In this document: positions 20,801 to 31,395 of the stretch, in pieces
How the letters are laid out: each line of letters opens with the position of its first letter
Numbering within the stretch: the first letter of the stretch is position 1
Origin: Serinus canaria
Lineage: Eukaryota; Chordata; Aves; Passeriformes; Fringillidae
Reading direction: 5' to 3'
Assembly: GCF_022539315.1 (NCBI RefSeq)
Contig: NC_066323.1
Coordinates: 10,901,219 to 10,965,218, forward strand
Length of the DNA: 64,000 nucleotides
Position numbers and translations under genes: made by a program
The notes under the pieces: model-generated
Databases searched by the model: none
Told to the model about the DNA's origin: nothing
The model's input: the letters and a program-made list of their open reading frames with translations, nothing else

Positions 20801-23153
20801 TATTTTCTGGCCTCCGCCATGCGAATTTCTTATTAAGAAGCAGAGTCAGCAATGTGTTCTCATGATTTGTGTCTTCTCTCTCTGGAAGCACTCGGTTCTC
20901 TGCAGCACATAAAACACATCTTTCTCAATCTCATCAAATTAAGAATCAATTAATCAATTGATGCAATTAATCTCTTAATCAAATTAAGAAGGATGAGAAG
21001 TGGAAGGAAAATGTCTCCTGTCAGCACTCATCAGGGTGGAAGGAGCTCGGTGGAAAAGGAAGGTGTGTGAGCACAGAACAAAATGTCCAGGCAGTGAGGG
21101 CTGTGCAGGGGAAGGGTGTGGGATGGGGAGCCCTCCCTGCCAGCCCTGGGCTGCTGGCCAGTTCCACTGCAGCCTCATCAGCACGACAGGCTGCAGAGAG
21201 CTGGAGCCATCACCAGGATTTACACAGTCCTGAGCTCTTCTGCAAGGCGGGTGGAGTGGGCGCCTCTGCAAAGCCAGACAGGAGCCCACAACATCCTTTC
21301 CTCTCAGAAGTGCAGGAGTTCCCCCACTCACTCCATGCACCTTCCCAGGGCTGACACAGGTGGGATGTCCCTCCTCACAGGACTGAGGTGTGGGTACCAC
21401 TGCTAATAATCCCTGCAGCCCCACAGCCCTTTCTTGAGCTCACTCAGCCTTGGGGCTGCTCTGATTGCCAGTGGTACTGAAGGATTCTTCCTGAACAGAG
21501 TTCAAGTGTGGAGGAACTTAAAGCAAGACCACGAAGAATTTTTCCAGGAAAAACTCCCCAAGCTGCAGTCCTAAAGCAATTTGGAGCTCTCTAAGAGGCC
21601 CCTGAAGGGCACTTTCTCAGTGGTTTTACTTTAGTGGTTGTGGCTGTGCCCTCAAATGAATGGTTGTGAAGGTTAAGGGTTCAGCAGAAACCAACAGACA
21701 CAGGGGATCAGGCTGCTCAGTGCCCTGAAGGCTCTGAGACCCTCCCAGCTCTGCTCAACAGATTTCCAGAGTCATCTGAACTAAATGTTGTACTAATTTT
21801 TGAGAATGACAGAATAAGAGCCAGACTTTATAGGGAGACTGAACATTCAAAAAAATCTTGTCTGAACAGCCCCATCCCACACCCAGACCCTACAAAGCTG
21901 TAGAAGATGCCTACAGAATTCCATGGAAAATACTAAGAAATTATATAGAAAGTCTTTTTTTTCTCTTCTTCCAGGATCTTTAGGACTTCTCCTCAATGCA
22001 GTTTCATATGGCTATCAGCTCCTCTGGGGGATGACTGCAATTATTGGTACACATGAAACAAAATGTTGTACCAGACGAGCCTGAAGGATGCTCAAGAGCA
22101 TGTGGGAATCAGCTCCATTAGCTAATGTCACATAAACCTGCAGAAGCTCAGGGATGCTGGCCAAAGGGATGCTCCAAGTATTTGGCCAGACTCAAGCCTG
22201 CCTCCCGCTGCGGCTGAAGCTGCTGGTCCCGAATGTGATCTCTGGAAAATAAACCCAGGGGAACGAGCAGAGCGACCTGCAGTTAGCATGGAGTGCCATA
22301 AACCTCATTCCTAAGTATGAAGGACAGTTATAATTTTAAAATAGCTACTTTAAGTTTTTTGGGGGATTTGCTACAGGGGAAAAAAACCCAACGCTATAAA
22401 CACTCCAGTGAAAGCTAAACAGAAGCAGGATTTAGGAAGAGTGGCCTGGGGAATGTTTTGGTTGTAATTCCAAAAATAAATAGGTGATATTAGAGGAAAA
22501 ATCATTTGAAAAGCGATGTTATTTTCAAGCCTATACTTAGCGGCTCTTTCTTTTTTTCCACTGCCAAGCCTCTTTAAGAAAGCACACTAATGTTTGACAT
22601 TTCCCTGCAGTATAAACTCAAGATTAATTTAAATTATGGGAGAAGTACATATAAAAAGAGGTTCTGTGAAGAAAAAAAAGTTCAGCATTGCCGTACTACT
22701 GACATTTATGAGCTGTCAAATCTCGTATGGTACATACTGGAATTGCTACTCTCTGATATTCTATTTTTTAATTTATTTTCTTATGGGAGAGAAAGACCTA
22801 GCCTTGCCAGATTTCACCAGATCTGATATTTTCACTGATTAGCAGAAGGTGTCATACAGCCAGCTGCAGAGCAGAAGGACAGCTTTGGCTCATGATAACA
22901 TGAACAAGCCTCTCGCTAGCACCCGTGTTAACAGACAGTATAGCTCGAGGTTCATTTTGTTTTCTTTCCCAGAGAAGAGAGTGTTGCATTGGCCATGGCA
23001 AGCAGCAGAGCAAACAGATAACCACCTACCTGTGTCATGTAGCCTGTATTCCAGCTTACCTTGGAGTAAAAAAGGGTCTCCATGCGTTGATGGGACACAC
23101 AGAGCCATGGTCAGGATGGTCAGCACTCCCAGACACAGCTGGGCAGACCACAT
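14806..23153 (-). CDS. UTS2B: Urotensin-2B (urotensin II-related peptide) precursor, complete, 5 coding exons
   Basis: Joining 23153-23060, 20899-20798, 17914-17877, 16578-16485 and 14831-14806 on the - strand gives 117 residues (human is about 119). Residues 1 to about 25 are a signal peptide ending PSTHG. A spacer pro-region with LLTLLLNKKF follows, then the segment LEKLKDQL. The processing site KKR is at 107-109 and the C-terminal octapeptide ACFWKYCI at 110-117. The two Cys form the ring around the FWKY core. Known role: secreted agonist of the urotensin receptor UTS2R, with vasoactive and neuroendocrine actions. All introns are GT-AG, and phases 1,1,0,1 close without a frameshift. An in-frame ATG ten codons upstream (23183-23181) also has A at -3, so a 127-residue form is possible. 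I chose the inner ATG because it gives a typical signal-peptide length. Confidence 0.96.
14832..16484 (-). other. UTS2B intron between coding exons 4 and 5
   Basis: The GT-AG intron starts GTAGGT at 16484. No other exon or recognisable repeat was identified. Retention of this intron would add only Gly-Arg-Phe and a stop after KKR, giving a precursor without the mature peptide. Confidence 0.75.
16485..16578 (-). CDS. UTS2B: UTS2B coding exon 4 (pro-region and KKR cleavage site)
   Basis: The acceptor tgtttgaacag precedes 16578 and the donor CGCG|GTAGGT follows 16485. The exon has 31 codons plus 1 nt. It encodes LEKLKDQLSAEDGSEVAYAL and continues to QPKKR. This aligns with the conserved human segment ending in a basic site immediately before the urotensin core. 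Confidence 0.95.
16579..17876 (-). other. UTS2B intron between coding exons 3 and 4
   Basis: GT-AG intron of about 1.3 kb, with GTGAGA donor at 17876. It holds the telomere-like array at 17397-17428. No further exon was seen. Confidence 0.75.
17397..17428 (+). repeat. Interstitial telomeric repeat (TTAGGG)n, about 5 copies
   Basis: About 32 bp of uninterrupted GGGTTA units lie inside a UTS2B intron, followed by GATGGGGGC. The G-rich strand is +, opposite to UTS2B transcription, and has at least four G3 runs spaced by TTA, so it could form a G-quadruplex. Short arrays like this are known remnants of double-strand break repair or telomerase insertion. Confidence 0.92.
17877..17914 (-). CDS. 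UTS2B: UTS2B coding exon 3 (38-nt microexon-like)
   Basis: The acceptor cttcttgcag precedes 17914 and the donor GAAGAG|GTGAGA follows 17877. The 38 nt enter in phase 1 and leave in phase 0, encoding DWELAKKFEELEE. The position and pattern match the human LEELNQ segment before LEKLK. It is short, but phase agreement on both sides makes it convincing. Confidence 0.88.
17915..20797 (-). other. UTS2B intron between coding exons 2 and 3
   Basis: GT-AG intron of about 2.9 kb, with GTAAGT donor at 20797. A T-run lies at about 19131-19141. An exon-like block at about 19502-19540 was considered and rejected because it breaks the frame. Confidence 0.7.
20798..20899 (-). CDS. UTS2B: UTS2B coding exon 2 (pro-region)
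   Basis: The acceptor tgtgctgcag precedes 20899 and the donor ATTG|GTAAGTG follows 20798. The 102 nt encode ENRVLPEREDTNHENTLLTL and then LLNKKFAWRRPENI. The LLxLLLNKxF core aligns with the human precursor. Confidence 0.93.
20900..23059 (-). other. UTS2B intron between coding exons 1 and 2
   Basis: GT-AG intron of about 2.2 kb, with GTAAGC donor at 23059. It contains the ATTA-rich cluster at its acceptor end. No other exon or transposon was recognised. Confidence 0.75.
20933..20990. promoter_or_regulatory. ATTA-rich cluster with direct and inverted repeats
   Basis: A 58-bp AT-rich block contains the 13-bp direct repeat ATCAAATTAAGAA at 20933-20945 and 20978-20990. It also has the palindrome ATCAATTGAT and several ATTA/TAAT cores typical of homeodomain binding. 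It lies 34-91 bp upstream of UTS2B coding exon 2 on the transcribed strand. A regulatory role is inference; it may be chance AT-rich sequence. Confidence 0.3.
23060..23153 (-). CDS. UTS2B: UTS2B coding exon 1 (signal peptide)
   Basis: ATG is at 23153-23151 and the donor CAAG|GTAAGC follows 23060. The exon has 31 codons plus 1 nt. It begins MWSAQLCLGVLTILTMALCV and continues PSTHGDPFLLQ, a clear signal peptide followed by the family's HGxP region. An in-frame upstream ATG at 23183 would add MLLGSGNVEK. Confidence 0.92.
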
Positions 23154-23237
23154 CTTCTCCACGTTCCCAGAGCCCAAAAGCATCCTTCCTTCAGGCACGG
23201 TGGAGGACTTCAATGCAACCAGCGCCAGATGAGCTCA

Positions 23238-23245
23238 CTTTTAAG
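23238..23245 (-). promoter_or_regulatory. UTS2B: TATA-like element upstream of UTS2B
   Basis: The - strand reads CTTAAAAG about 85 bp before the chosen start codon. An initiation site about 30 nt downstream would leave a 5'UTR of roughly 55 nt, or 25 nt if the outer ATG is used. This is position and motif only. A more distal promoter with non-coding exons, as I recall for mammals, is also possible. Confidence 0.25.
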
Positions 23246-24164
23246 AGGCAGTGGATGTGCCGTGATTGCAAATGGCCTTTGGAGGAGGGGAGAAAAATAT
23301 CTCTTGAGATATAATTCAACCTGTCAATATGATTCACTCTGCTGGGAGTGGACAGAACAGCCCAGTAACATAAGTCAGATGGAACCTGTTCAATATATCT
23401 CATATCAGACTGATCTAATGAATTCTGATGTTCTCACAGGCGTGCACTGTTCACGCACGTTGATATACATTCCATACATACACACATTAAAAATACTTTT
23501 TCAGGGCTGTTGCTTTAACAGAGTTCAGGCATGAGGACTCCCACGTTACCAAGGAAGATTTGTCTAATGTACAAGCTGCCATATTTTACCAGTTCGGACA
23601 GAATCAGGTTAATGGGGTTTTGTAATTTATCATCTCACTTCCTAGTGCCTATATTAATTAATGTGAGATATAATGAGTGCTGAAGTGGTGGGAAACAGAG
23701 GGGGAGAGCTCTTTTCATTTAATTGATTGGAGAATGTTGAGTGTGTCTTGCTCACTGTGACTTATGGCTTTGTCAACGGGAAAGGCATCACACCCTATTT
23801 TGGGATCATGTCTGAGTGGGGGAGTGCAGCTTTGGCAGTAGGTATGGAATACGTCAAGGATGGGCAAGAGTCTTCAGTTTTTTACTTGGGGAAAAAAAAA
23901 GAAGTGGAAGGTCAGATGCTGGTTCTGGCTACAGAGCCTTGTTTTATAATTTTAGAGCAAAGTACTGAGACACACTGCATATATTCCATGTCTTCTCAGG
24001 CCATGACTACATTTTGGTTTAACTTCCATTTGTTGCCTATCCATCACTATTGATCAGGGACCTGCTACTACTTTTCCACAACAACCTTACCAAGAAAAAT
24101 ATTGTAATAGTAACAGTGCTAGGCTTTGTTCTTCTCTTCCTGCAGAACTGAATCATCTGTACTT

Positions 24165-24250
24165 GTCGTGGTTTAAGCCCAGCCAGGAGCTAAGCACCAC
24201 AGAGCTGCCAGCTCGCTCCCCCCGTGGTGGGATGGGGGAGAGGATCAGGG
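24165..24250 (+). mobile_element. Truncated avian endogenous-retrovirus LTR (5' end only)
   Basis: The sequence starts TGTCGTGGTTTAAGCCCAGC and continues with CTAAGCACCACAGAGCTG, a C-run and GGTGGGATGGGGGAGAG. I recognise this as the start of an LTR family common in passerine genomes. The match fades after about 85 bp, and no internal viral genes or second LTR are visible. It is a decayed, non-functional remnant. The family name is not assigned. Confidence 0.65.
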
Positions 24251-26616
24251 CAAGCTCTGATTTGTACATACACTCCTAGTGACTCACTGTGTGTGCTTTT
24301 TTGACACCACATCATGCCAGATTACCCAAGATAGCTTCATCTGATGGTACCTCTCAGCTAAAAGACAGTATCATTTCCATGTTTGGGCTTTTGGCTTCAA
24401 GTCCCCAGCTCCCCCTACAACTCATTCTGTGCCTTGGATAGGTACTGAATGACAAGCCTTTTAATAACCCTTGTAATATTTTATTATTTAATATATTATT
24501 AACAAAAATGGAGTGGGAGAGGCTCAGATTTTTTTGTGGGAAATGCCTATTAAAATGAATGCGATGCTTTCTTTAATGAAGAGTTCTCTACTGACAAAAC
24601 ATTCCAAAATTTTCCATGGAGATATAATATGTACAAATTAACCAAACTTGTAGTTTCCCTCAGACTTGTGAACTAGTGAACAGCTATCTGAAATGCTCTC
24701 CTTCTTCAAAAAGTTCTGTTTGGACTGAGGGACACATATGTCCTACTGGAACACTTTTCCAGCCACCTTCATCTCCCTAAGGTGCCAGTTTCAAACTGCT
24801 CAGAGGTGAGCAGCTCTCATGAAGCAGAGGCCATAACTGATGAGCACCACTTTGCACAGGAGTCCAGTCTGGTAAACAGCAGCTCTGACTCAAAACTATA
24901 CCCCTAAGGGAAGGTCAAGTCTATTTTAATTTAGTGCTGAATGGCTTCATCTCAATCTGTCTTGAGATTTGCAGTGAAATTGACTTTGCCTGGATACAGA
25001 AGGTGAATTTCTCCATCTCATACAAGTTTATGCAAAATCCACAGATCTCAGACTGTTCTTCCCTACCTTTGGATACAAGATCTCATGGGCTATTGGCAGG
25101 CTCTTTCAGGAAGTTGAGCTATTCCTTAGATTTCCTCTTTCACTGCAGAGAATCTTCAGTTCTGGATCATTGCAACTGTTCATCCCCCAAAGCAACTCAT
25201 GTAGAGAGTGTGCCAGACCTTTCAAGTGATGGCTCTGGTGAAGGTGTGGAACTGCCATGCTACATTTATGTATGAGAAGGAAGATGACTGGATGCTGTGA
25301 GGAGAGGAGGCTTTCAGGGGATGGGTTGGTGGAGAGAAGCCTTGCAGTTGCTGCCAGGCACTAGTGGAATTTTTTTTTATTTTTTGAAGTTAGGGGATAA
25401 TTGATGTGTACTGTTGGGCTTCTCTAAGGCTCCCACCTGGTAAATTCTTTTGCTTTTACCCCATTAGTCCAGGAGCTAGAAATAATATTACATTTTGTTG
25501 TTCTTATGTATTTTATTCTCCATAGGAAAACAATGTAGTCTCCACAGTCCTTCTATTACTTCACTCATTGACAATGTCTGATAAATGATAATGTCATTGA
25601 TAATCATCTACTTGAGTCTGGAGTTAAAGGATTACATGAAGATGTGATCTCCACCTCTACCTCCCAGGATCCCAGTATGTAGAAGTTTCTCTTTCCGCAA
25701 AGCTACTCAGACTTCAGGTAACCCAACACGATAAAACTGGGAAATTGACAAGGGTCAAGAGCCCAGAGGGCAGGAATAGAGAAGACTTGGTTAAAGCAGT
25801 GCCACCGAATGCAGCGGTACCTGCTCTCAGTGTGAGAGAGATGAATAGGAGTGTCAGTGCCTGGAGGGTGTTAATGGTCCTGAGTGCCCTCGGGTGGGGC
25901 CTCACCCCCCTCTCTGCCCATCAGCTCATGAGACCCATTCAATCTCAGCCTGGTCTCCTGTTTTCCCCAGAGCTGTGCTGGAGGAATTCTGGTCTGGAGC
26001 TCAGCTGTCTTTGCCTGCCCATGGTCCCTATTGATCTGGACCCAGACCTGCAAGTGGACTTCCCTGTTTGGCTGTGGAAATGTCCTGTCTCTGTGGACCT
26101 GTCTGGTGCTCACTGAGCTGTGTTTGTCTCTGGCTGCTGTTATCAAGCCTGATGCTGACCAGTGTATTGACTTCCATCTTGACCTGGGATCTGCCTCATC
26201 TTCATGGGCTTCCCTGAGTTTCTGGGGCTCTTGGCTGAACCAGGCTGCAGTCTCTGATCCTGACCTGCTTGCCCTTCTCAGGATGAGTCCCTGTCCTGCT
26301 GTCACTGCACTTGGCTCCCTGTTCCTTAGGGAACAGCTGGCCCTTTCTTCTCTCTGACATCATCTTCCTCAAAATGTTCAGCTTCTCTCTGTGCATGGAC
26401 TCCTCTTCCCTGCCAGGTGGATGGGTAAACCTTGCAGCAATTAAGATTTTCAGGTATGTTATATAAAAATCCAGTCTCTCTGAAGTTGCTTTTGCTTTGG
26501 AGTTGTCTCTAATGTAGGTAGGCCTGCAGCCTACAAACAACCTAACCTGAGTTTAATCCCAAAGCAGTAACAACCCCTGCTGTTCCACAGCAAGCCTCAG
26601 GCAGGTGGAATTCAGT

Positions 26617-26631
26617 GGGGGGGGGGGGGGG
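26617..26631 (+). repeat. Poly(G) run, 15 nt
   Basis: Fifteen consecutive G, followed by TGAGTGAGT. Such runs are rare, prone to sequencing error, and could fold into G-quadruplex-like structures. Confidence 0.85.
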
Positions 26632-28840
26632 TGAGTGAGTTGATGCAGGAGGCAGTGTTGAGCTGCTGAAAACAGGACAACATAAAAGGGCTACTTCCCA
26701 GAGCCAGCTTGGAGTGGCAGGTTTCCAGACTACTTTGTACACTGTAGATTTGGAGTTTGAAGGAAAAACCCTACAATATCTCTCTTTTTCAGAGCTTCCT
26801 GAGAACACATAAAACATCGCATGCACCATGTATTTCACCTGAACCTCATGAGCATCCACAGACTTTGTCATGGTCATATGAACTCCACCTAACCATAGCT
26901 TGTTTCATCCCAAAGCAAACAACCTGCTGACGAAGGACCTATCAGGGAAGTGCCTTTAGCAAATGTGCTTAAGAAAGCACATATGAACAGTGCCATATGA
27001 ACCTCTGCACCAAGTGTGGGACTTTGCTGTGAGTCAGAAGCCTTGTAGAGGGAAAAACAGAATGGGGGATTGACAGTGCCAACAAATCAGGGAGAAGTTG
27101 GTGAGCATTTAGCAGGCAAGGAAAGAGAGCTGCCCTCATGGGAGAGGTGAAGTGAGCTTTGTGCACAATGTCTGAAAGACAAGAGTTATCCTACTCTCCA
27201 TCCTGAGCAGTGGCTTAGTGTTCCCACCTGTCCCACCACATGCCTCTATCCCCTCAGTCTATTCACATGCACAACAAACTGTTTCCAACTTCTGTAACCA
27301 AGTCCTTTCTCCCATGGTGTCTGCCTTTCTTGCCTGTATCACCACTGTACACTTATTACTATTTATCTCTTCTGTCTGCATTCCTATTGCATGTCTGCTC
27401 CTCTGAGTCTCCAGCTGTGCTTTATCTGGTAGGAATCAGAGGAGCAGATACTGAAATGCACCCTGTGCTCTTCAGCCTTCATGTCTTACACATTTAATGT
27501 CTGATTTCTCCTCTAACCAAGTCACTTCTATGCTGGAGCAAGCTTGAGAGAACAAAGCACTCTCCAGAATGTTGTTTAAAGCACCATTGGAAGGTGCTCA
27601 GATATCCTCCTGATGTGTGGCACAAAATCCCAGCCAGAGCAACTTGACTGCAGAGAAGAATTAAAATATTGTGCTCATAAACCAGGAGCCTACCTCCCCT
27701 TGCAGCTTCCTGAGAGGAGGGAGTGCATAATGGGGAGGGAGATGTAGTTATAAAGATTCTATGAGATTCTCTATTCCTTAGGGGACTGTTAAAACCAGTC
27801 AATATTTATGAAGCTTTTAGTCTGACTCATGCAATTTGTTCCCCCTCCTATGTGCTTGTCTTTGGGGCTCAGCTGTTGCTTGGCCTGTTACTGATATAAA
27901 ATTAGAGGCTGTGGTTCAACTGTATCCTTGCTTAGAGAAAGAAAAGGGAAAGGTCCAAGGCATTGTAGAGCAGCTCAGCTGCCACCTCGCTGCAGGCAAC
28001 CAAAGATCACACACAGAGGGAAGCATCACCAGCTCATACCTGACAGGCATTGTACTAAAGAGGAGCAGGTCCTTGAGGTTTAGGCTCTGAAGAGTAAGGA
28101 GTGAAGCTGGGCTGCCTGTCTGACTTTTGCTTCCAGTCCAGGGTTTGCCAGGAAACCATTCAACTTCTCAGAGAACAAGGCAGCTCCGAAGTGTTGCCCT
28201 GGAGTGAGGGGCTGAAAGAATAAATCAGGACTCTAAAGGTGTTGGATGTGGGATGAGACAGCCTAGGGAGAAAACAGGGAGCAGAGGCAGTCATGCCCCA
28301 GTTCTCACTTCTGCCTCTTAATCCTGAGCTGAAGCACCTCCTCCAGAATCAGCCTCCCTTCTGACTAGGGTGACTTGGCTGAGGTTCCTGGGGAGGAGAG
28401 GAAGGCAATATGGAAACATCTTCTGCTTTGAAATGTTCTGTGACCTGCTGGTCTCAAAGACACTTTCAGTGATGCTCCTGAATGGTAAATATTGGTGTGC
28501 CTGTGTAATCTAATCTGATTAATCTGACCTCCATGCCAGGACAGTGTCATGAAGAGGCATGATCTGGTATGACCTGGTTAAACCAACAGATTTACCTTGA
28601 GCTTGACCCCTCTCTTTTCTGACTTGCCTTCTCCAAGCCACAGGTTCATCCTGGATGATGAATGTAGCTTGTGCATGTATTACTTTGAGTAAAGACAAGG
28701 TTGGGTAATTTCCTACTAAAAATACCAGTAAGGGCACTTTTAAGGTTTATCTGCTAACAGCGCCAGCTTTCACTGTCATTCCCCTTTCCCTCTCTTCCTG
28801 CTCAGTTACCATCTGGTGTTTTGGTTTATTGATAAATGTT

Positions 28841-28864
28841 GCCCTTTTTTTTTTTTTTTTTTTT
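28841..28864. repeat. Poly(T) run
   Basis: About 22-24 consecutive T, flanked by unremarkable sequence. No retrocopy could be recognised beside it. Confidence 0.85.
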
Positions 28865-29257
28865 GAAAACTGTCACTACAAGTCACCCAAGGGATGACTT
28901 GGAGCATACACAGAGCTGTAGTGTATTGGTGAAACTTGTGCAGATAACCATAAACTTTGCCTTTTGGAGAGCCTGTCTTCTAACTTAGCTTTTCATTTGC
29001 ACCCTGATCTACTGAGACTCTGTGAGAGTTCTGCACATGCAAAAGGGTATTTTGTTGAAGGAACACCAATATTTTATGGCTGTAGACTTGCACATACAAA
29101 GTAACTTGAAATGAGCGCTCCAACCGAAGCTAGAGGACATATTCATGCCTTACCACCCTGCAGCTTGGAAAGCAAAGCTGGCACAAGTGATAGCACAGGA
29201 TTATTTTTTATTTTATTTTTTAATCCAGAAGAGGAGGGGCAGGTGCAATCATATTTG

Positions 29258-29310
29258 GTGTTTTTTGGTTTTGGGTTTTTTTTGTGGTTTTTTTTTTTTT
29301 TTTTTTTTTT
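29258..29310. repeat. T/G-rich low-complexity tract ending in a long T-run
   Basis: Alternating T blocks and G pairs lead into a run of about 22 T. Simple low-complexity DNA. Confidence 0.8.
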
Positions 29311-31258
29311 AGGTAGACCTAGAAATTTTTCTTAGTGGAATACAGCAAAGTCACTGCTAGGCAAGAACTGCACTGACTTCAGCCCTCATCAAATTCCCTC
29401 TTACAACATCAGTGTGTTGAGGTTTCATCCAGGTAGTAATGACTGTAAATATCTGAGAATGACCAAGGTGCTTCATCACTAGCTGCCACATTTGTTATGC
29501 TTCTTATGCCTCGATTGTGTGGATTTGCAGGCAGCTCCCTGCAGTGCACTAAGGGAATAATGTATTATTCTGGTGGGTTCTGTTCTTTTGACATAAGAGT
29601 AAATAATGACACATTTAGCTACTTTCTTCTTCTCTCATCCACTATGTAACACTTTTAATAATACTTTCTTCTAAGTGAGATTTTTGGAAGGCATATCTCA
29701 GTTCAGATTGCACATGTTTACTCTCCAACTTGACAGTCAAAAACCCCCTTGTTCTGTTGTGGCATGGCTCATGATTTTCCTAGTGTTCCTCGTTACGTTA
29801 CATGTAAGCACAAGTTATGTTTCCTCTGCTCATTCTTTGCAATCACCCCATTCATTACCCCTGGTGAGCTTTATAATACCTTAATCCTTGCAGGCTTCTG
29901 CTCTCCTTGTTCTTCAGGGAGCCTGAATTCCCAAAGGCACCATTCAGCTACCTACGGAAATTACACACCTGCTTCTTGGCGCTCCTTGCCAATGCTGTAA
30001 TGTTAGCTTCCTCTCCTCCACCCCTTCTGGCACAGGACTTCAAACCTCTCTTGAAGTGTCTTAGCTTAGAAATGCAGGGAGGTTGATGTATGAAGTGTTA
30101 TTTTTTTCCCCCTGTTTTTTCCCCCCTGCATCACTACAACACCTGCCTCCCTCCCTGGGAGGCCCTGCAGCATCCTTGCTCTGGGCTGGGGGCAGGTTCT
30201 GTTCCTGATTTTTATCACAGGGGGGAAACTATGCAGTTGCATCCTTCAGGCTTCCTGCAGATTGAATGGAGACCTGCACTGGGTTTTATAGCTTTATACA
30301 GGAATTTGACTTTGGAGACAAAAACCAAACCTATGTACCCAGAAGGAAGTTCCCCGGCATCAGTCACCTCTGAAATACTAGTTTTGGATATAGGCTTGTG
30401 CGATGCCTGATAGCATGAGAGACCTAGAACTAGGTCCCTTTGCATTAGCCATTAATGGATGCACAAGTTCCTGCCTGTAGATAATTATTCTCTGTGTCTA
30501 TTCGGACAGCAGCCCCATCAGTTGGAAGTGAGCTTTGCCGTCATTAAGGAGACTTTAACAAAGACTGTTCTGTCGAAAGTGAACATCTTGATGAGACTTA
30601 ATTTATTTCACAGTTGTTGTTATCCTGTTGACCTAAAATGACAGCAGGAGACTTGGAGAGGTGCCCAGTTTATTTAAGAAGCAAGCACAAAACAGTCTCT
30701 GCCTGCCTGGAGAAAGATCTTAGCAGCATAAAGCAATCCTAGCTCCTAGTCCCAAAGCTGTCTGGCAGCTCCTGATCATCAAAGCTCACTGTGACTTTTC
30801 TGAGGGCCAGTCCAGATTGTGTTGCTTTTTTTCTTCTAAGTATCCCAACTTCTCCTTTGTGCATCCTCTCAGGAGTGTTTTCAGTGCTGTGAAAGCTGGG
30901 AAAGTGTTGTGTGGTGTACCAGCATAACAGTCTGGGTTTACTCCAGTGTTTAGGGGCTGATCAGATGCCTGGATGCAGTTAGGCAAAGTGCTCAGTGCTG
31001 GAGCTCCCTGGCATTTAATACCTGTGTGGTGGCACAGTCTAGCTGCAGTGCCATGTCTGAGCCCCTGCTCCAGGTCTCTGGTGAAGCACACCCCTCAGAG
31101 ATGTGCCTGGTATGTGTGGTCTGCCATGGAGAGGAGCAGCTGGAAAGCAGAGCCAAGCTGGGTACACAGTGCAAGGACAAGGGTCCAGATTTGCAGGCTG
31201 CAGCCAGGAGAAGTCCACCCAGACACAAGGAGAAAAATCATAGCAGGAGGTGGTGTGA

Positions 31259-31395
31259 TCTTTAGCCTTGGAGATTTTCAAACCTCACCTGGGGAAGGCA
31301 CTGAGCAACCTCATCAGATTTTGAAGCCAGTCCTGCTTTGAGCAGGAGGTTGGACTAGTGCCCTGCAAAATCTCTTCTGAATTAAATAACTCCAT
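31259..31395 (+). mobile_element. CR1 LINE fragment, 3'-end region, degraded
   Basis: The segment reads CCTTGGAGATTTTCAAACCT, then GAGCAACCT, then CTGCTTTGAGCAGGAGG and TTGGACTAG. This is the signature of the CR1 3' region just before the terminal octamers. It is short and divergent with no open frame. Confidence 0.7.

Noticed and set aside
25860..26330. CTGACCTG/CTGTCT-rich stretch considered as a diverged repeat or exon
   Set aside because: No periodicity or family signature clear enough to support a call.
28841..29310. T-runs considered as poly(A) tails of processed pseudogenes on the - strand
   Set aside because: No gene-like sequence or target-site duplication could be recognised beside them.
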